Source of the DNA: Chromatiaceae bacterium
Lineage (GTDB): Bacteria; Pseudomonadota; Gammaproteobacteria; Chromatiales; Chromatiaceae
Assembly (NCBI GenBank): GCA_024235215.1
Contig: JACKMU010000008.1
Span: 62,001 to 126,000, forward strand
DNA: 64,000 bases
Reading direction: 5' to 3'
Part shown: piece after piece, positions 8,291-16,379 of the stretch
Layout: each line of letters opens with the position of its first letter
Position numbering within the stretch: the first letter of the stretch is position 1
Made by a program: the position numbers and the translations under genes
The notes under the pieces: generated by a model
Told to the model about the DNA's origin: nothing
The model's database searches: none
What the model saw: only the letters and a program-made list of their open reading frames with translations

Positions 8291-8629
8291 TTACTTGTCC
8301 GACACAGACACGGTAATGTGGCTGGTCCGCTTCAAAATTCGAGCCGCCCGGCCCTTTGCTCTCGCACGAATACGTTTCATTGTCGGTCCCTCGTCAACCA
8401 TGACGCTGGAAACCTTCAATTCATCGATATCCGCACCCTCGTTGTTTTCCGCATTCGCGATCGCTGAGTCCAGCACCTTCTTCACCAAGGCTGCACCCTT
8501 CTTCTTGCTGAAGGTCAGAATTTCCAAAGCCTGCTCGACCGGCAATCCCCGGATCTGATCGGCAACCAGTCGGCCCTTTTGAGCCGCCAGATGCGCATAA
8601 CGTAATTTAGCCAAAGCCTGCATGGTCAT
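8291..8629 (-). CDS. rplV: 50S ribosomal protein L22
   Basis: 112 residues from the ATG at 8629 (MTMQALAKLRYAHL); a second ATG two codons in could also serve. L22 extends a beta-hairpin (about residues 80-100, with RIRARAKGRAARI) into the exit tunnel at the constriction. It follows rpsS by 8 bases. Confidence 0.97.
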   Translation of the reverse strand: MTMQALAKLRYAHLAAQKGRLVADQIRGLPVEQALEILTFSKKKGAALVKKVLDSAIANAENNEGADIDELKVSSVMVDEGPTMKRIRARAKGRAARILKRTSHITVSVSDK

Positions 8630-8637
8630 AACCCCAA

Positions 8638-8913
8638 CTATCTCGACGATTTTTTATCCGCTGCGTGCCCACGGTAGGTACGGGTCAACGCGAACTCACC
8701 CAACTTGTGGCCCACCATATTCTCTGTCATCAGGATCGGGACATGCTGACGTCCGTTGTATACGGCAATTGTCAGCCCAACCATCTCTGGCAAAACCATG
8801 GACCGGCGCGACCAGGTCTTAATCGGACGCTTGCTGTTACTGGCCACTGCATCATCGACCTTTTTGAGAAGGTGATGGTCTACAAATGGGCCTTTTTTAA
8901 TTGAACGTGCCAC
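8638..8913 (-). CDS. rpsS: 30S ribosomal protein S19
   Basis: 91 residues, starting with GTG (reads MARSIKKGPFVDHHLL). S19 forms a complex with S13 in the head and bridges to the large subunit. The conserved RRSMVLPEMVGLTIAVYNG and GHKLGEFALTRTYRGH are present. Confidence 0.98.
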   Translation of the reverse strand: MARSIKKGPFVDHHLLKKVDDAVASNSKRPIKTWSRRSMVLPEMVGLTIAVYNGRQHVPILMTENMVGHKLGEFALTRTYRGHAADKKSSR

Positions 8914-8933
8914 TTTTCTTACCTCATCTTCTC

Positions 8934-9761
8934 TTATTTGCGGTTGCGACGACGCACGATCATACTGTCAGTGCGCTTGTTCGTACGCGTCTTATGGCCC
9001 TTGGTCGGTACACCCCACGGGCTGACGGGATGCCGGCCACCGGATGTCCTGCCTTCACCACCACCATGCGGATGGTCCACCGGATTCATGACCACACCCC
9101 GTACCGTCGGTCTGACACCGTGCCAGCGAGTGGCTCCCGCTTTGCCCAACTTGGCCAGACTGTGTTCGGTATTGCTCACCTCACCAATGACCGCCCGGCA
9201 TTCGTAGCGTACTTTGCGCATCTCACCGGAGCGTAGACGTAGTGTCGCGTATTCGCCCTCACGAGCCACCAGCTGCGCCGACGTACCCGCTGAGCGTGCC
9301 AGCTGAGCCCCTCGGCCTGGCTTCAATTCGATGCAGTGGATGATGCTGCCAACGGGTATGTTGCGCAGCGGAAGACAATTGCCCCGACGAATCTCCGCCT
9401 CTTCCCCGGACACCAGCACCTGCCCTACACCAACTGCTTTCGGAGCGATGATGTAGCGCCGCTCCCCGTCCGCATATTTGATCAACGCAATGTTGGCTGT
9501 ACGGTTGGGATCGTATTCAACGCGCTCCACGGTACCCGGAACACCATCCTTATCGCGTTTGAAATCGATCACTCGGTAGCGCTGCTTGTGTCCACCGCCC
9601 CGATGACGAGTAGTAATACGGCCGTTGTTGTTGCGCCCTCCGCTTTTACTCTTCTTCGCAATCAGAGGCGCATACGGATCTCCCTTGTACAACTCGGAGT
9701 CCACTACCTTGACGACGAAACGGCGCCCGGCAGAAGTAGGTTTTGTTTTTACAATAGCCAT
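8934..9761 (-). CDS. rplB: 50S ribosomal protein L2
   Basis: 275 residues. An OB-like and an SH3-like domain; the C-terminal NPVDHPHGGGEGR motif around the near-invariant histidine, needed for peptidyl-transferase activity and subunit association, is intact. It lies between rplW and rpsS in the S10 block. Confidence 0.98.
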   Translation of the reverse strand: MAIVKTKPTSAGRRFVVKVVDSELYKGDPYAPLIAKKSKSGGRNNNGRITTRHRGGGHKQRYRVIDFKRDKDGVPGTVERVEYDPNRTANIALIKYADGERRYIIAPKAVGVGQVLVSGEEAEIRRGNCLPLRNIPVGSIIHCIELKPGRGAQLARSAGTSAQLVAREGEYATLRLRSGEMRKVRYECRAVIGEVSNTEHSLAKLGKAGATRWHGVRPTVRGVVMNPVDHPHGGGEGRTSGGRHPVSPWGVPTKGHKTRTNKRTDSMIVRRRNRK

Positions 9762-9803
9762 GTCAATGCTTCCGCTCTAGTTCGTATATCCGGTTGGACA
9801 GGA

Positions 9804-10100
9804 TCAGGCGATGTTACCAAAATCGATGTCGCTGCCTTCAGCCAGTTTCACATAGGCTTTACGGATGTTGCTACGACGTCCCATAGTTCTGCCGAAACGC
9901 TTGCTTTTGCCTTTGGCGTTGATCACCCTGACCGAATCCACCTTGACATTGAACATCAGTTCGACAGCCTTTTTGATCTCCGGTTTGGTGGCATCCGGAA
10001 GCACCCGAAAAATATACTGCCGGGCACTGTCCGCCGCAGCTGTACTCTTTTCTGAAATCACCGGACTGATCAGCAACTGCATCAGACGATCGTTATTCAT
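9804..10100 (-). CDS. rplW: 50S ribosomal protein L23
   Basis: 98 residues. L23 lies at the tunnel exit and docks trigger factor and SRP. The core LISPVISEKSTAAADSA and the GRTMGRRSNIRKAYVKL region match. The start overlaps the rplD stop by four bases. Confidence 0.97.
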   Translation of the reverse strand: MNNDRLMQLLISPVISEKSTAAADSARQYIFRVLPDATKPEIKKAVELMFNVKVDSVRVINAKGKSKRFGRTMGRRSNIRKAYVKLAEGSDIDFGNIA

Positions 10101-10714
10101 GAGAGGCGCTCCTCCAGTTGCTTGACTGCAGCGGTGCTGATGAGCACTTTCTCGAAACCGATCAAACTCATCGGATCAACCTGGTTCACGTCGCACACAT
10201 AGACATCTTTGAGATTACGCGCCGCGAGATAGAGATTCTCGTCGGGCTGCACACCAACAATCAGCGCTTCACTGACACCATATTCTTTAAGTTTGGTCGT
10301 CAGTGCCTTGGTTCTGGGCACGTCCACCACGATTTCAGGGACAACAATCAATCGCTCCTGACGAACCAGCTCGGAAAGGATCGAGCGCAATGCTCCGCGG
10401 TACATCTTGCGGTTCACCTTCTGCACATAATTCGTTGGAGAAGCAGCGAAGGTAACGCCACCTGACCGCCAGATCGGGCTTCTGTTGGTACCCGCACGCG
10501 CGCGTCCCATACCTTTTTGCCGGAAAGGCTTGGCACCGCCACCACTGACCGCAGCACGGCTCTTCTGCGCCTTGGTTCCGGAGCGAGCGGTTGCCATATA
10601 CGCGGTGATCACCTGGTGAACCAGTGCCTCGTTCAGCTCCGCGGCAAAAACGGCATCGGCCACCTGGAGAGTCTCGGGGTTACCTGCGCTCCCCGCCTGT
10701 ACATTGAGGTCCAT
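10097..10714 (-). CDS. rplD: 50S ribosomal protein L4
   Basis: 205 residues. Globular domain plus the long internal loop (about residues 40-95, with KAQKSRAAVSGGGAKPFRQK) that reaches the exit tunnel. In E. coli L4 is the autogenous regulator of the S10 operon; no S10-type leader is visible here because rpsJ follows tufA by only five bases. Confidence 0.98.
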   Translation of the reverse strand: MDLNVQAGSAGNPETLQVADAVFAAELNEALVHQVITAYMATARSGTKAQKSRAAVSGGGAKPFRQKGMGRARAGTNRSPIWRSGGVTFAASPTNYVQKVNRKMYRGALRSILSELVRQERLIVVPEIVVDVPRTKALTTKLKEYGVSEALIVGVQPDENLYLAARNLKDVYVCDVNQVDPMSLIGFEKVLISTAAVKQLEERLS

Positions 10715-10718
10715 TATA

Positions 10719-11369
10719 TTACCCCTTATTCAACATCTTGATGGCAGGAGTGACAATCAGGTCACCACCCCGTGAGCCCACGACGGAGCCCTTTACCAGA
10801 ATCAGATTTTTTTCGGTATCCACCCGTACTATCTCCAGATTCTGGCTGGAGCGTCTCGCGCTACCCATCTGGCCGGACATCTTCTTACCCTTGAATACCC
10901 GACCCGGCGTCTGGCATTGACCGATGGAACCAGGAGCACGATGCGACACCGAATTGCCATGCGTGGCGTCCTGCATTTTGAAACCGTGCCTTTTGACACC
11001 ACCCTGGAAACCCTTTCCCTGAGTGCGGCCACGTACATCGACAATCTGGCCTGCAGCAAACATATCGACTTTGATCTCAGCGCCAACCTCGACCCCAGCG
11101 ACCTCATCGCTGCTGGTGCGAAACTCCCAGAAACCGCGCCCGGCCTCGACATTGGCTTTGGCCAGATGACCAGCGACCGGTTTGGTGACCCGGGAAGCTT
11201 TACGGCTGCCGGTAGTCACCTGAATTGCGCTGTAGCCATCCTTTTCCTGGGTGCGCAACTGAGTCACGCGATTCGGCTCGACCTCGATCACCGTCACCGG
11301 TACAGAGGCACCGTTTTCAGTAAAGATGCGCGTCATGCCGACTTTTCGTCCAACAAGTCCTATAGCCAT
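10719..11369 (-). CDS. rplC: 50S ribosomal protein L3
   Basis: 216 residues. Start MAIGLVGRKVGMTRIFTENG and the long central loop (RGRTQGKGFQGGVKRHGF) that approaches the peptidyl-transferase centre are typical. The glutamine that PrmB methylates in enterobacteria lies in this loop region. Ends 4 bases before rplD. Confidence 0.98.
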   Translation of the reverse strand: MAIGLVGRKVGMTRIFTENGASVPVTVIEVEPNRVTQLRTQEKDGYSAIQVTTGSRKASRVTKPVAGHLAKANVEAGRGFWEFRTSSDEVAGVEVGAEIKVDMFAAGQIVDVRGRTQGKGFQGGVKRHGFKMQDATHGNSVSHRAPGSIGQCQTPGRVFKGKKMSGQMGSARRSSQNLEIVRVDTEKNLILVKGSVVGSRGGDLIVTPAIKMLNKG

Positions 11370-11381
11370 TGTTCATTAACC

Positions 11382-11693
11382 TCAGTTCAGTTTGATCTGA
11401 ACATCTACGCCAGCCGCGAGATCCAGCTTCATCAATGCATCCACGGTCTTGTCGGTTGGATCGACAATATCCATCAGACGCTTGTGCGTACGGATCTCAT
11501 ACTGGTCCCGTGCGTCCTTATTGACGTGCGGTGAAATCAACACCGTGAAGCGCTCTTTTTTGGTCGGCAGCGGTATCGGTCCCCGAACTTGAGCGCCGGT
11601 GCGCTTTGCAGTGTCCACGATTTCACGCGCTGACTGATCGATCAGACGATGATCGAAAGCCTTCAATCGAATTCGAATTCTCTGGTTGGCCAT
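11382..11693 (-). CDS. rpsJ: 30S ribosomal protein S10
   Basis: 103 residues, exactly the usual length, with RIRIRLKAFDHRLIDQSA at the start. S10 is a head protein and also the NusE partner of NusB in antitermination. It begins only 5 bases after the tufA stop, so the str and S10 operons appear fused into one transcription unit, without room for a conventional S10 leader. Confidence 0.98.
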   Translation of the reverse strand: MANQRIRIRLKAFDHRLIDQSAREIVDTAKRTGAQVRGPIPLPTKKERFTVLISPHVNKDARDQYEIRTHKRLMDIVDPTDKTVDALMKLDLAAGVDVQIKLN

Positions 11694-11698
11694 ATTAT

Positions 11699-12889
11699 TT
11701 ACTCTATGATCTTGGCAACCACACCGGCGCCGACCGTGCGGCCACCTTCGCGGATTGCAAATCGCAGACCCTCTTCCATCGCAATGGGAGCAATCAGCTT
11801 CACCATCATCTTCACATTGTCTCCCGGCATCACCATCTCCACCCCTTCAGGCAGATCCACTGCGCCTGTCACATCCGTCGTACGGAAATAGAACTGCGGA
11901 CGATAGTTGTTGAAAAACGGCGTGTGACGGCCACCCTCTTCCTTGCTCAGCACGTACACCTCCGCCTCGAAATGGGTATGCGGCGTAATCGATTTCGGCT
12001 TCGCCAACACCTGACCACGCTCCACATCATCACGCTTCGTGCCGCGCAGCAGCACGCCCACGTTGTCTCCCGCCTGCCCCTGATCCAGCAGCTTGCGGAA
12101 CATCTCCACTCCGGTGCAGATAGTCTTCTGGGTTGGCTTGATGCCAACAATCTCCACCTCATCACCCACTTTCACCACGCCGCGCTCCACGCGACCCGTC
12201 ACCACCGTACCGCGACCCGAGATCGAGAATACATCCTCGATCGGCATCAGGAACGGTTTGTCCGTATCCCGCTCCGGCTGCGGAATGAATGAGTCCATCG
12301 CCTCCACCAGCTTGATGATCGACGGCACTCCGATCTCCGATGTGTCACCATCCAGCGCCTTCAGCGCCGATCCCACCACGATCGGCGTGTCGTCACCCGG
12401 AAACTCATACTGGTCCAGCAGCTCGCGGATCTCCATCTCCACCAACTCCAGCAACTCCGCATCGTCCACCATGTCCGCCTTGTTCATGTAGACCAGGATG
12501 TAGGGCACACCCACCTGACGCGACAGCAGAATATGCTCGCGCGTCTGCGGCATCGGGCCGTCCGCCGCGGAAACCACCAAAATCGCACCATCCATCTGCG
12601 CCGCGCCGGTGATCATGTTCTTCACATAGTCCGCGTGGCCCGGGCAGTCAACGTGGGCGTAGTGACGCAGCTCCGATTCGTACTCCACATGCGCTGTGGC
12701 GATCGTAATGCCTCGCTCACGCTCCTCCGGTGCATTGTCAATATCCGCGTAGGCTTTGAACACGCCGCCTCTCAGCTCCGCCATCACCTTGGTGATCGCT
12801 GCTGTCAGGGTGGTTTTACCATGGTCAACGTGACCTATCGTGCCAACGTTTACGTGCGGCTTTGTGCGTGCAAATTTTTCCTTGGACAC
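11699..12889 (-). CDS. tufA: Elongation factor Tu, copy A
   Basis: 396 residues. GTP-binding motifs GHVDHGKT (19-26), DCPGHADY and NKAD are intact, followed by domains 2 and 3. It delivers aminoacyl-tRNA to the ribosome. Its start codon is GTG, whereas the second copy at 28815 starts with ATG. By my reading the two genes differ at only about four positions in 1,191 bases, all silent. It sits between fusA and rpsJ, the classical tufA place. Confidence 0.98.
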   Translation of the reverse strand: MSKEKFARTKPHVNVGTIGHVDHGKTTLTAAITKVMAELRGGVFKAYADIDNAPEERERGITIATAHVEYESELRHYAHVDCPGHADYVKNMITGAAQMDGAILVVSAADGPMPQTREHILLSRQVGVPYILVYMNKADMVDDAELLELVEMEIRELLDQYEFPGDDTPIVVGSALKALDGDTSEIGVPSIIKLVEAMDSFIPQPERDTDKPFLMPIEDVFSISGRGTVVTGRVERGVVKVGDEVEIVGIKPTQKTICTGVEMFRKLLDQGQAGDNVGVLLRGTKRDDVERGQVLAKPKSITPHTHFEAEVYVLSKEEGGRHTPFFNNYRPQFYFRTTDVTGAVDLPEGVEMVMPGDNVKMMVKLIAPIAMEEGLRFAIREGGRTVGAGVVAKIIE

Positions 12890-12907
12890 AGTTTTACCTC
12901 TTCAAGA

Positions 12908-15004
12908 CTACTGTTTCTTAATGACAGCCTCGGCAATACTGGCCGGGACCTCGTTATACTTCACAAATTCCATACTGTAGGTTGCACGGCCCTGCGTAGC
13001 AGAGCGCATATCAGTCGCATACCCGAACATCTCGGCCAGTGGAACCTCCGCTCTGATCAATTTGCCCGCAGGTGAGTCGTCCATGCCCTGCACCACTCCT
13101 CGGCGGCTGCTCAGATCCCCCATGATGTCACCCATGTACTCTTCCGGAGTCACCACTTCGACCTTCATGACCGGTTCAAGCAATACTGGCCGCGCCAGCT
13201 TTGTCGCATCCCGAAAACAGAGGGACCCGGCGATCTTGAACGCCATCTCGCTGGAGTCAACCTCATGATAGGAGCCGTCATAAAGTGCCACCTTGACGTC
13301 TACCACCGGATAACCCCCGAGCACTCCAGCCCCCATCTGTTCCTGTACTCCCTTGTCGACTGCGGGTATATACTCTTTTGGTACCGCGCCACCGACGATT
13401 TCGCTGACGAACTCGTAACCCGCACCGGACTCTCTGGGTTCCAACCGTAGGAAAACGTGACCGTACTGGCCGCGTCCTCCCGACTGACGGACGAACTTTC
13501 CCTCGTGTGCGACCGTATCGCGTATGGTCTCCCGATAGGCAACCTGCGGTGCACCGACGTTTGCCGCTACACCAAACTCACGCCGCAGTCGGTCGACTAT
13601 GATCTCCAGATGCAGTTCACCCATACCGGAGATGATCGTCTGCGCTGATTCTTCGTCAGTGTGCACCCGGAAGGAGGGGTCCTCGTGCGCCAGCTTGGCC
13701 AAAGCAACGCCCATCTTCTCCTGGTCGGTCAGGGTTTTCGGCTCCACCGCCACAGAGATAACGGGATCGGGAAAATCCATCCGCTCCAGCGTGATCACCG
13801 CATCCTTGTCGCACAGGGTATCGCCGGTAGTAACATCTTTGAGACCTACCGCGGCTGCGATATCGCCGGCCCTGACCTCTTTGATCTCTTCGCGAGAGTT
13901 AGCATGCATCTGCAGGATGCGGCCGATGCGCTCCTTTTTGCCCTTGACCGGATTGAACACTGCATCCCCGGAGTTCAGTACCCCGGAGTAAACCCGGAAA
14001 AAGGTCAGATTCCCCACAAATGGATCAGTCGCTATCTTGAACGCCAGTGCCGCGAAAGGTTCGCTGTCACTTGCTGCCCGTTCCGCTTCGCTTTCGTCCG
14101 TATCACTCAGCACACCGCGAATCGGCGGAACATCCTCCGGTGACGGCATATAGTCGACAACAGCGTCCAGCATTGCCTGTACGCCTTTATTCTTGAATGC
14201 ACTACCGCACAATACCGGTGTAATCTCAGTCGCCAGTGTGCGCAGCCGCAGTCCCCGCCTGATATCCGCCTCGCTCAATTCACCATGATCGAGATACTGC
14301 TCCATCAACTGATCATTTGCTTCCGCCGCTACTTCGACCAGTTTTTCACGCCACTGCTCGCACGTCTCCTGCAGCTCCGGCGGAATCTCCTGCTCTTGGT
14401 ACTGCGTGCCCCGGCTCGCTTCGTCCCAGATGATCGCTTTCATCTTGATCAGATCGACGACGCCAATGAACTGATCTTCGGCACCGATCGGCAACTGCAA
14501 CGGAACAGGGTTGGCACCAAGCCGCTCCTTGACCTGATCGACAACGCGCAAAAAATTTGCGCCCATTCGATCCATCTTGTTTACAAACGCTATTCTGGGG
14601 ACCGAATACCTGTTGGCCTGACGCCACACCGTCTCCGATTGCGGCTCAACCCCGCCCACGGCGCAAAAGACTGCGCAGGCACCATCCAGTACTCGCAGAG
14701 AACGCTCGACTTCGATGGTGAAATCGACGTGACCGGGCGTATCGATGATGTTGATTCTATGTTGCGGGAACTGTTGATCCATGCCGCTCCAAAAGCATGT
14801 AGTCGCAGCTGAAGTGATGGTGATCCCGCGTTCCTGCTCCTGCTCCATCCAGTCCATGGTTGCAGCGCCGTCGTGCACTTCTCCCAGTTTGTGGGAGACA
14901 CCGGTATAAAAGAGGATACGCTCTGTCGTGGTTGTCTTACCGGCGTCGATATGAGCCATGATGCCCACATTTCTATAACGCCCAATAGGAGTGCCACGTG
15001 CCAC
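12908..15004 (-). CDS. fusA: Elongation factor G
   Basis: 698 residues from a GTG at 15004, which gives the standard N-terminus (ARGTPIGRYRNVGIMAHID). A TTG at 15037 would add eleven atypical residues. A GGGA lies about 8 bases upstream of the GTG. GTPase motifs AHIDAGKTTTTE, DTPGHVDF and NKMDR are intact, followed by EF-G domains II-V. It catalyses translocation and, with RRF, ribosome recycling. It lies between rpsG and tufA in the str order. Confidence 0.95.
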   Translation of the reverse strand: MARGTPIGRYRNVGIMAHIDAGKTTTTERILFYTGVSHKLGEVHDGAATMDWMEQEQERGITITSAATTCFWSGMDQQFPQHRINIIDTPGHVDFTIEVERSLRVLDGACAVFCAVGGVEPQSETVWRQANRYSVPRIAFVNKMDRMGANFLRVVDQVKERLGANPVPLQLPIGAEDQFIGVVDLIKMKAIIWDEASRGTQYQEQEIPPELQETCEQWREKLVEVAAEANDQLMEQYLDHGELSEADIRRGLRLRTLATEITPVLCGSAFKNKGVQAMLDAVVDYMPSPEDVPPIRGVLSDTDESEAERAASDSEPFAALAFKIATDPFVGNLTFFRVYSGVLNSGDAVFNPVKGKKERIGRILQMHANSREEIKEVRAGDIAAAVGLKDVTTGDTLCDKDAVITLERMDFPDPVISVAVEPKTLTDQEKMGVALAKLAHEDPSFRVHTDEESAQTIISGMGELHLEIIVDRLRREFGVAANVGAPQVAYRETIRDTVAHEGKFVRQSGGRGQYGHVFLRLEPRESGAGYEFVSEIVGGAVPKEYIPAVDKGVQEQMGAGVLGGYPVVDVKVALYDGSYHEVDSSEMAFKIAGSLCFRDATKLARPVLLEPVMKVEVVTPEEYMGDIMGDLSSRRGVVQGMDDSPAGKLIRAEVPLAEMFGYATDMRSATQGRATYSMEFVKYNEVPASIAEAVIKKQ

Positions 15005-15086
15005 GTCTAGTTCCCGTCCAACAATGTAAAAGAGCAATGGTAAAGGTTAAAAAACCAAAATCAGGTACTGCGATACTGCCAATCTA

Positions 15087-15557
15087 TTACCAGCGAAAAT
15101 GGGAGAACGCCTTGTTCGCTTCAGCCATACGATGAGTCTCTTCGCGCTTTTTCACCGCGGTACCCCGAGACTCAGAAGCATCAGCCAACTCTCCCGCCAG
15201 ACGGTGCGCCATCGATTTCTCGCTCCGCTTACGTGCTGCATCGATCAACCAACGCATTGCCAGGGTATTTCTACGAACCGGGCGCACCTCTACCGGAACC
15301 TGGTAGGTTGCACCACCGACACGCCGGGACTTTACCTCGACCATCGGCCTGACGTTGTCCAGTGCCTTCTCCAGAACCTCCATCGGCTCACCGCTGGTCC
15401 GCTGACTGACACGCTCCAGCGCGTCGTAAAGAATCTTCTCCGCCACCGCTTTCTTGCCATCGACCATCACCATATTGATGAACTTGGCAAGCAACTGGCT
15501 TCCGAATTTGGGATCCGGCAATATGTCGCGTTTCGCTGCAATACGTCTTCTAGGCAT
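15087..15557 (-). CDS. rpsG: 30S ribosomal protein S7
   Basis: 156 residues. S7 starts assembly of the 16S 3' major domain; in E. coli it also represses the str operon. Start MPRRRIAAKRDILPDPKFGS and the RRVGGATYQVPVEVRP motif are typical. It follows rpsL by 35 bases. Confidence 0.98.
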   Translation of the reverse strand: MPRRRIAAKRDILPDPKFGSQLLAKFINMVMVDGKKAVAEKILYDALERVSQRTSGEPMEVLEKALDNVRPMVEVKSRRVGGATYQVPVEVRPVRRNTLAMRWLIDAARKRSEKSMAHRLAGELADASESRGTAVKKREETHRMAEANKAFSHFRW

Positions 15558-15592
15558 GACTGTTAACTCGCTACTCCTGCAAAAAGCATTAA

Positions 15593-15967
15593 TCAGCTCT
15601 TGGGCCGTTTGGCGCCATATTTGGACCGCCCCTGACGGCGCTTGGTCACACCGGAGGTGTCCAGGCTGCCGCGTACAACGTGATAACGCACCCCGGGCAG
15701 ATCCTTTACACGTCCACCACGAATCAGCACTACCGAATGTTCCTGAAGGTTATGCCCCTCACCACCGATGTATGTGGTCACCTCGTATGTGTTGGTCAAG
15801 CGGACCCGGGCAACCTTACGCAACGCGGAATTGGGCTTCTTCGGTGTCGTCGTATAGACCCGGGTGCATACACCACGTTTCTGCGGGCAGGCATCCAACG
15901 CAGGCACGTTGGTCTTCTCTATTTTGCGCTTGCGCGGCTTGCGCACCAATTGATTGATTGTCGCCAT
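15593..15967 (-). CDS. rpsL: 30S ribosomal protein S12
   Basis: 124 residues. S12 lies at the decoding centre. The TPKKPNSA loop (lysine 43 by this numbering) and GGRVKDLPGVRYH are unaltered, so the known streptomycin-resistance positions have the wild-type residues. It is the first gene of the str-S10-spc-alpha run and has a long leader of nearly 200 bases back to the promoter at 16168-16196. Confidence 0.98.
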   Translation of the reverse strand: MATINQLVRKPRKRKIEKTNVPALDACPQKRGVCTRVYTTTPKKPNSALRKVARVRLTNTYEVTTYIGGEGHNLQEHSVVLIRGGRVKDLPGVRYHVVRGSLDTSGVTKRRQGRSKYGAKRPKS

Positions 15968-16167
15968 CTACGTCCGTCTCCGGGGAGCGCTTCACGCCCG
16001 CTCCTGCGCCAGAAAAGCGAGCAACCGACTCCTACCCGACCCGCCACTTTGAGCGCCGGGAGTGTTTCGATTGCTTGCGGATTATCTTTGCCACGAGTGC
16101 GTTTCGACCCGTAAGGCATATCCAGGAGCGGTGCGTGATCAAACGCCCGATCCAATTAAGAGGGCGA

Positions 16168-16196
16168 ATTTTACGTAGCCTATCTGCTCGTGTCAA
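16168..16196 (-). promoter_or_regulatory. Promoter of the str operon (rpsL)
   Basis: On the minus strand a perfect TTGACA (16191-16196) is followed by a 17-base spacer and TAAAAT (16168-16173), five of six to consensus. It is the strongest sigma-70 promoter seen upstream of rpsL and points at it. The predicted transcript starts near 16160 and has a leader of about 190 bases (15968-16160) with no gene in it. The rest of the rpoC-rpsL gap (about 16197-16379) holds hairpins. Confidence 0.8.
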
Positions 16197-16274
16197 GCGC
16201 GCCGAGCAGATATAAAATGACAAGGAAATGGAGTGGAAGTAACGTAGACAGCTCTGGCTCCGATTGCTCTGCGG

Positions 16275-16338
16275 CAGGTGTAGGGATCACACCTGGCAGT
16301 AAGGGTGGGGTTGCCCGGAGCCTTTGAAAGCTCCGGGC
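16275..16338 (-). terminator. Hairpins after rpoC, possible terminator region
   Basis: Two inverted repeats follow the rpoC stop: a 9-base-pair GC-rich stem (16313-16321 with 16330-16338, loop of 8) and a 7-base-pair stem (16275-16281 with 16289-16295). Neither is followed by a run of T on the minus strand, so they are not canonical intrinsic terminators. They may act as a 3'-end stabiliser, or rpoC may be terminated by Rho. Confidence 0.4.
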
Positions 16339-16379
16339 CAATTCAGCAGACGGCTCAACCCTGTCGGTCGACCGGTCAA

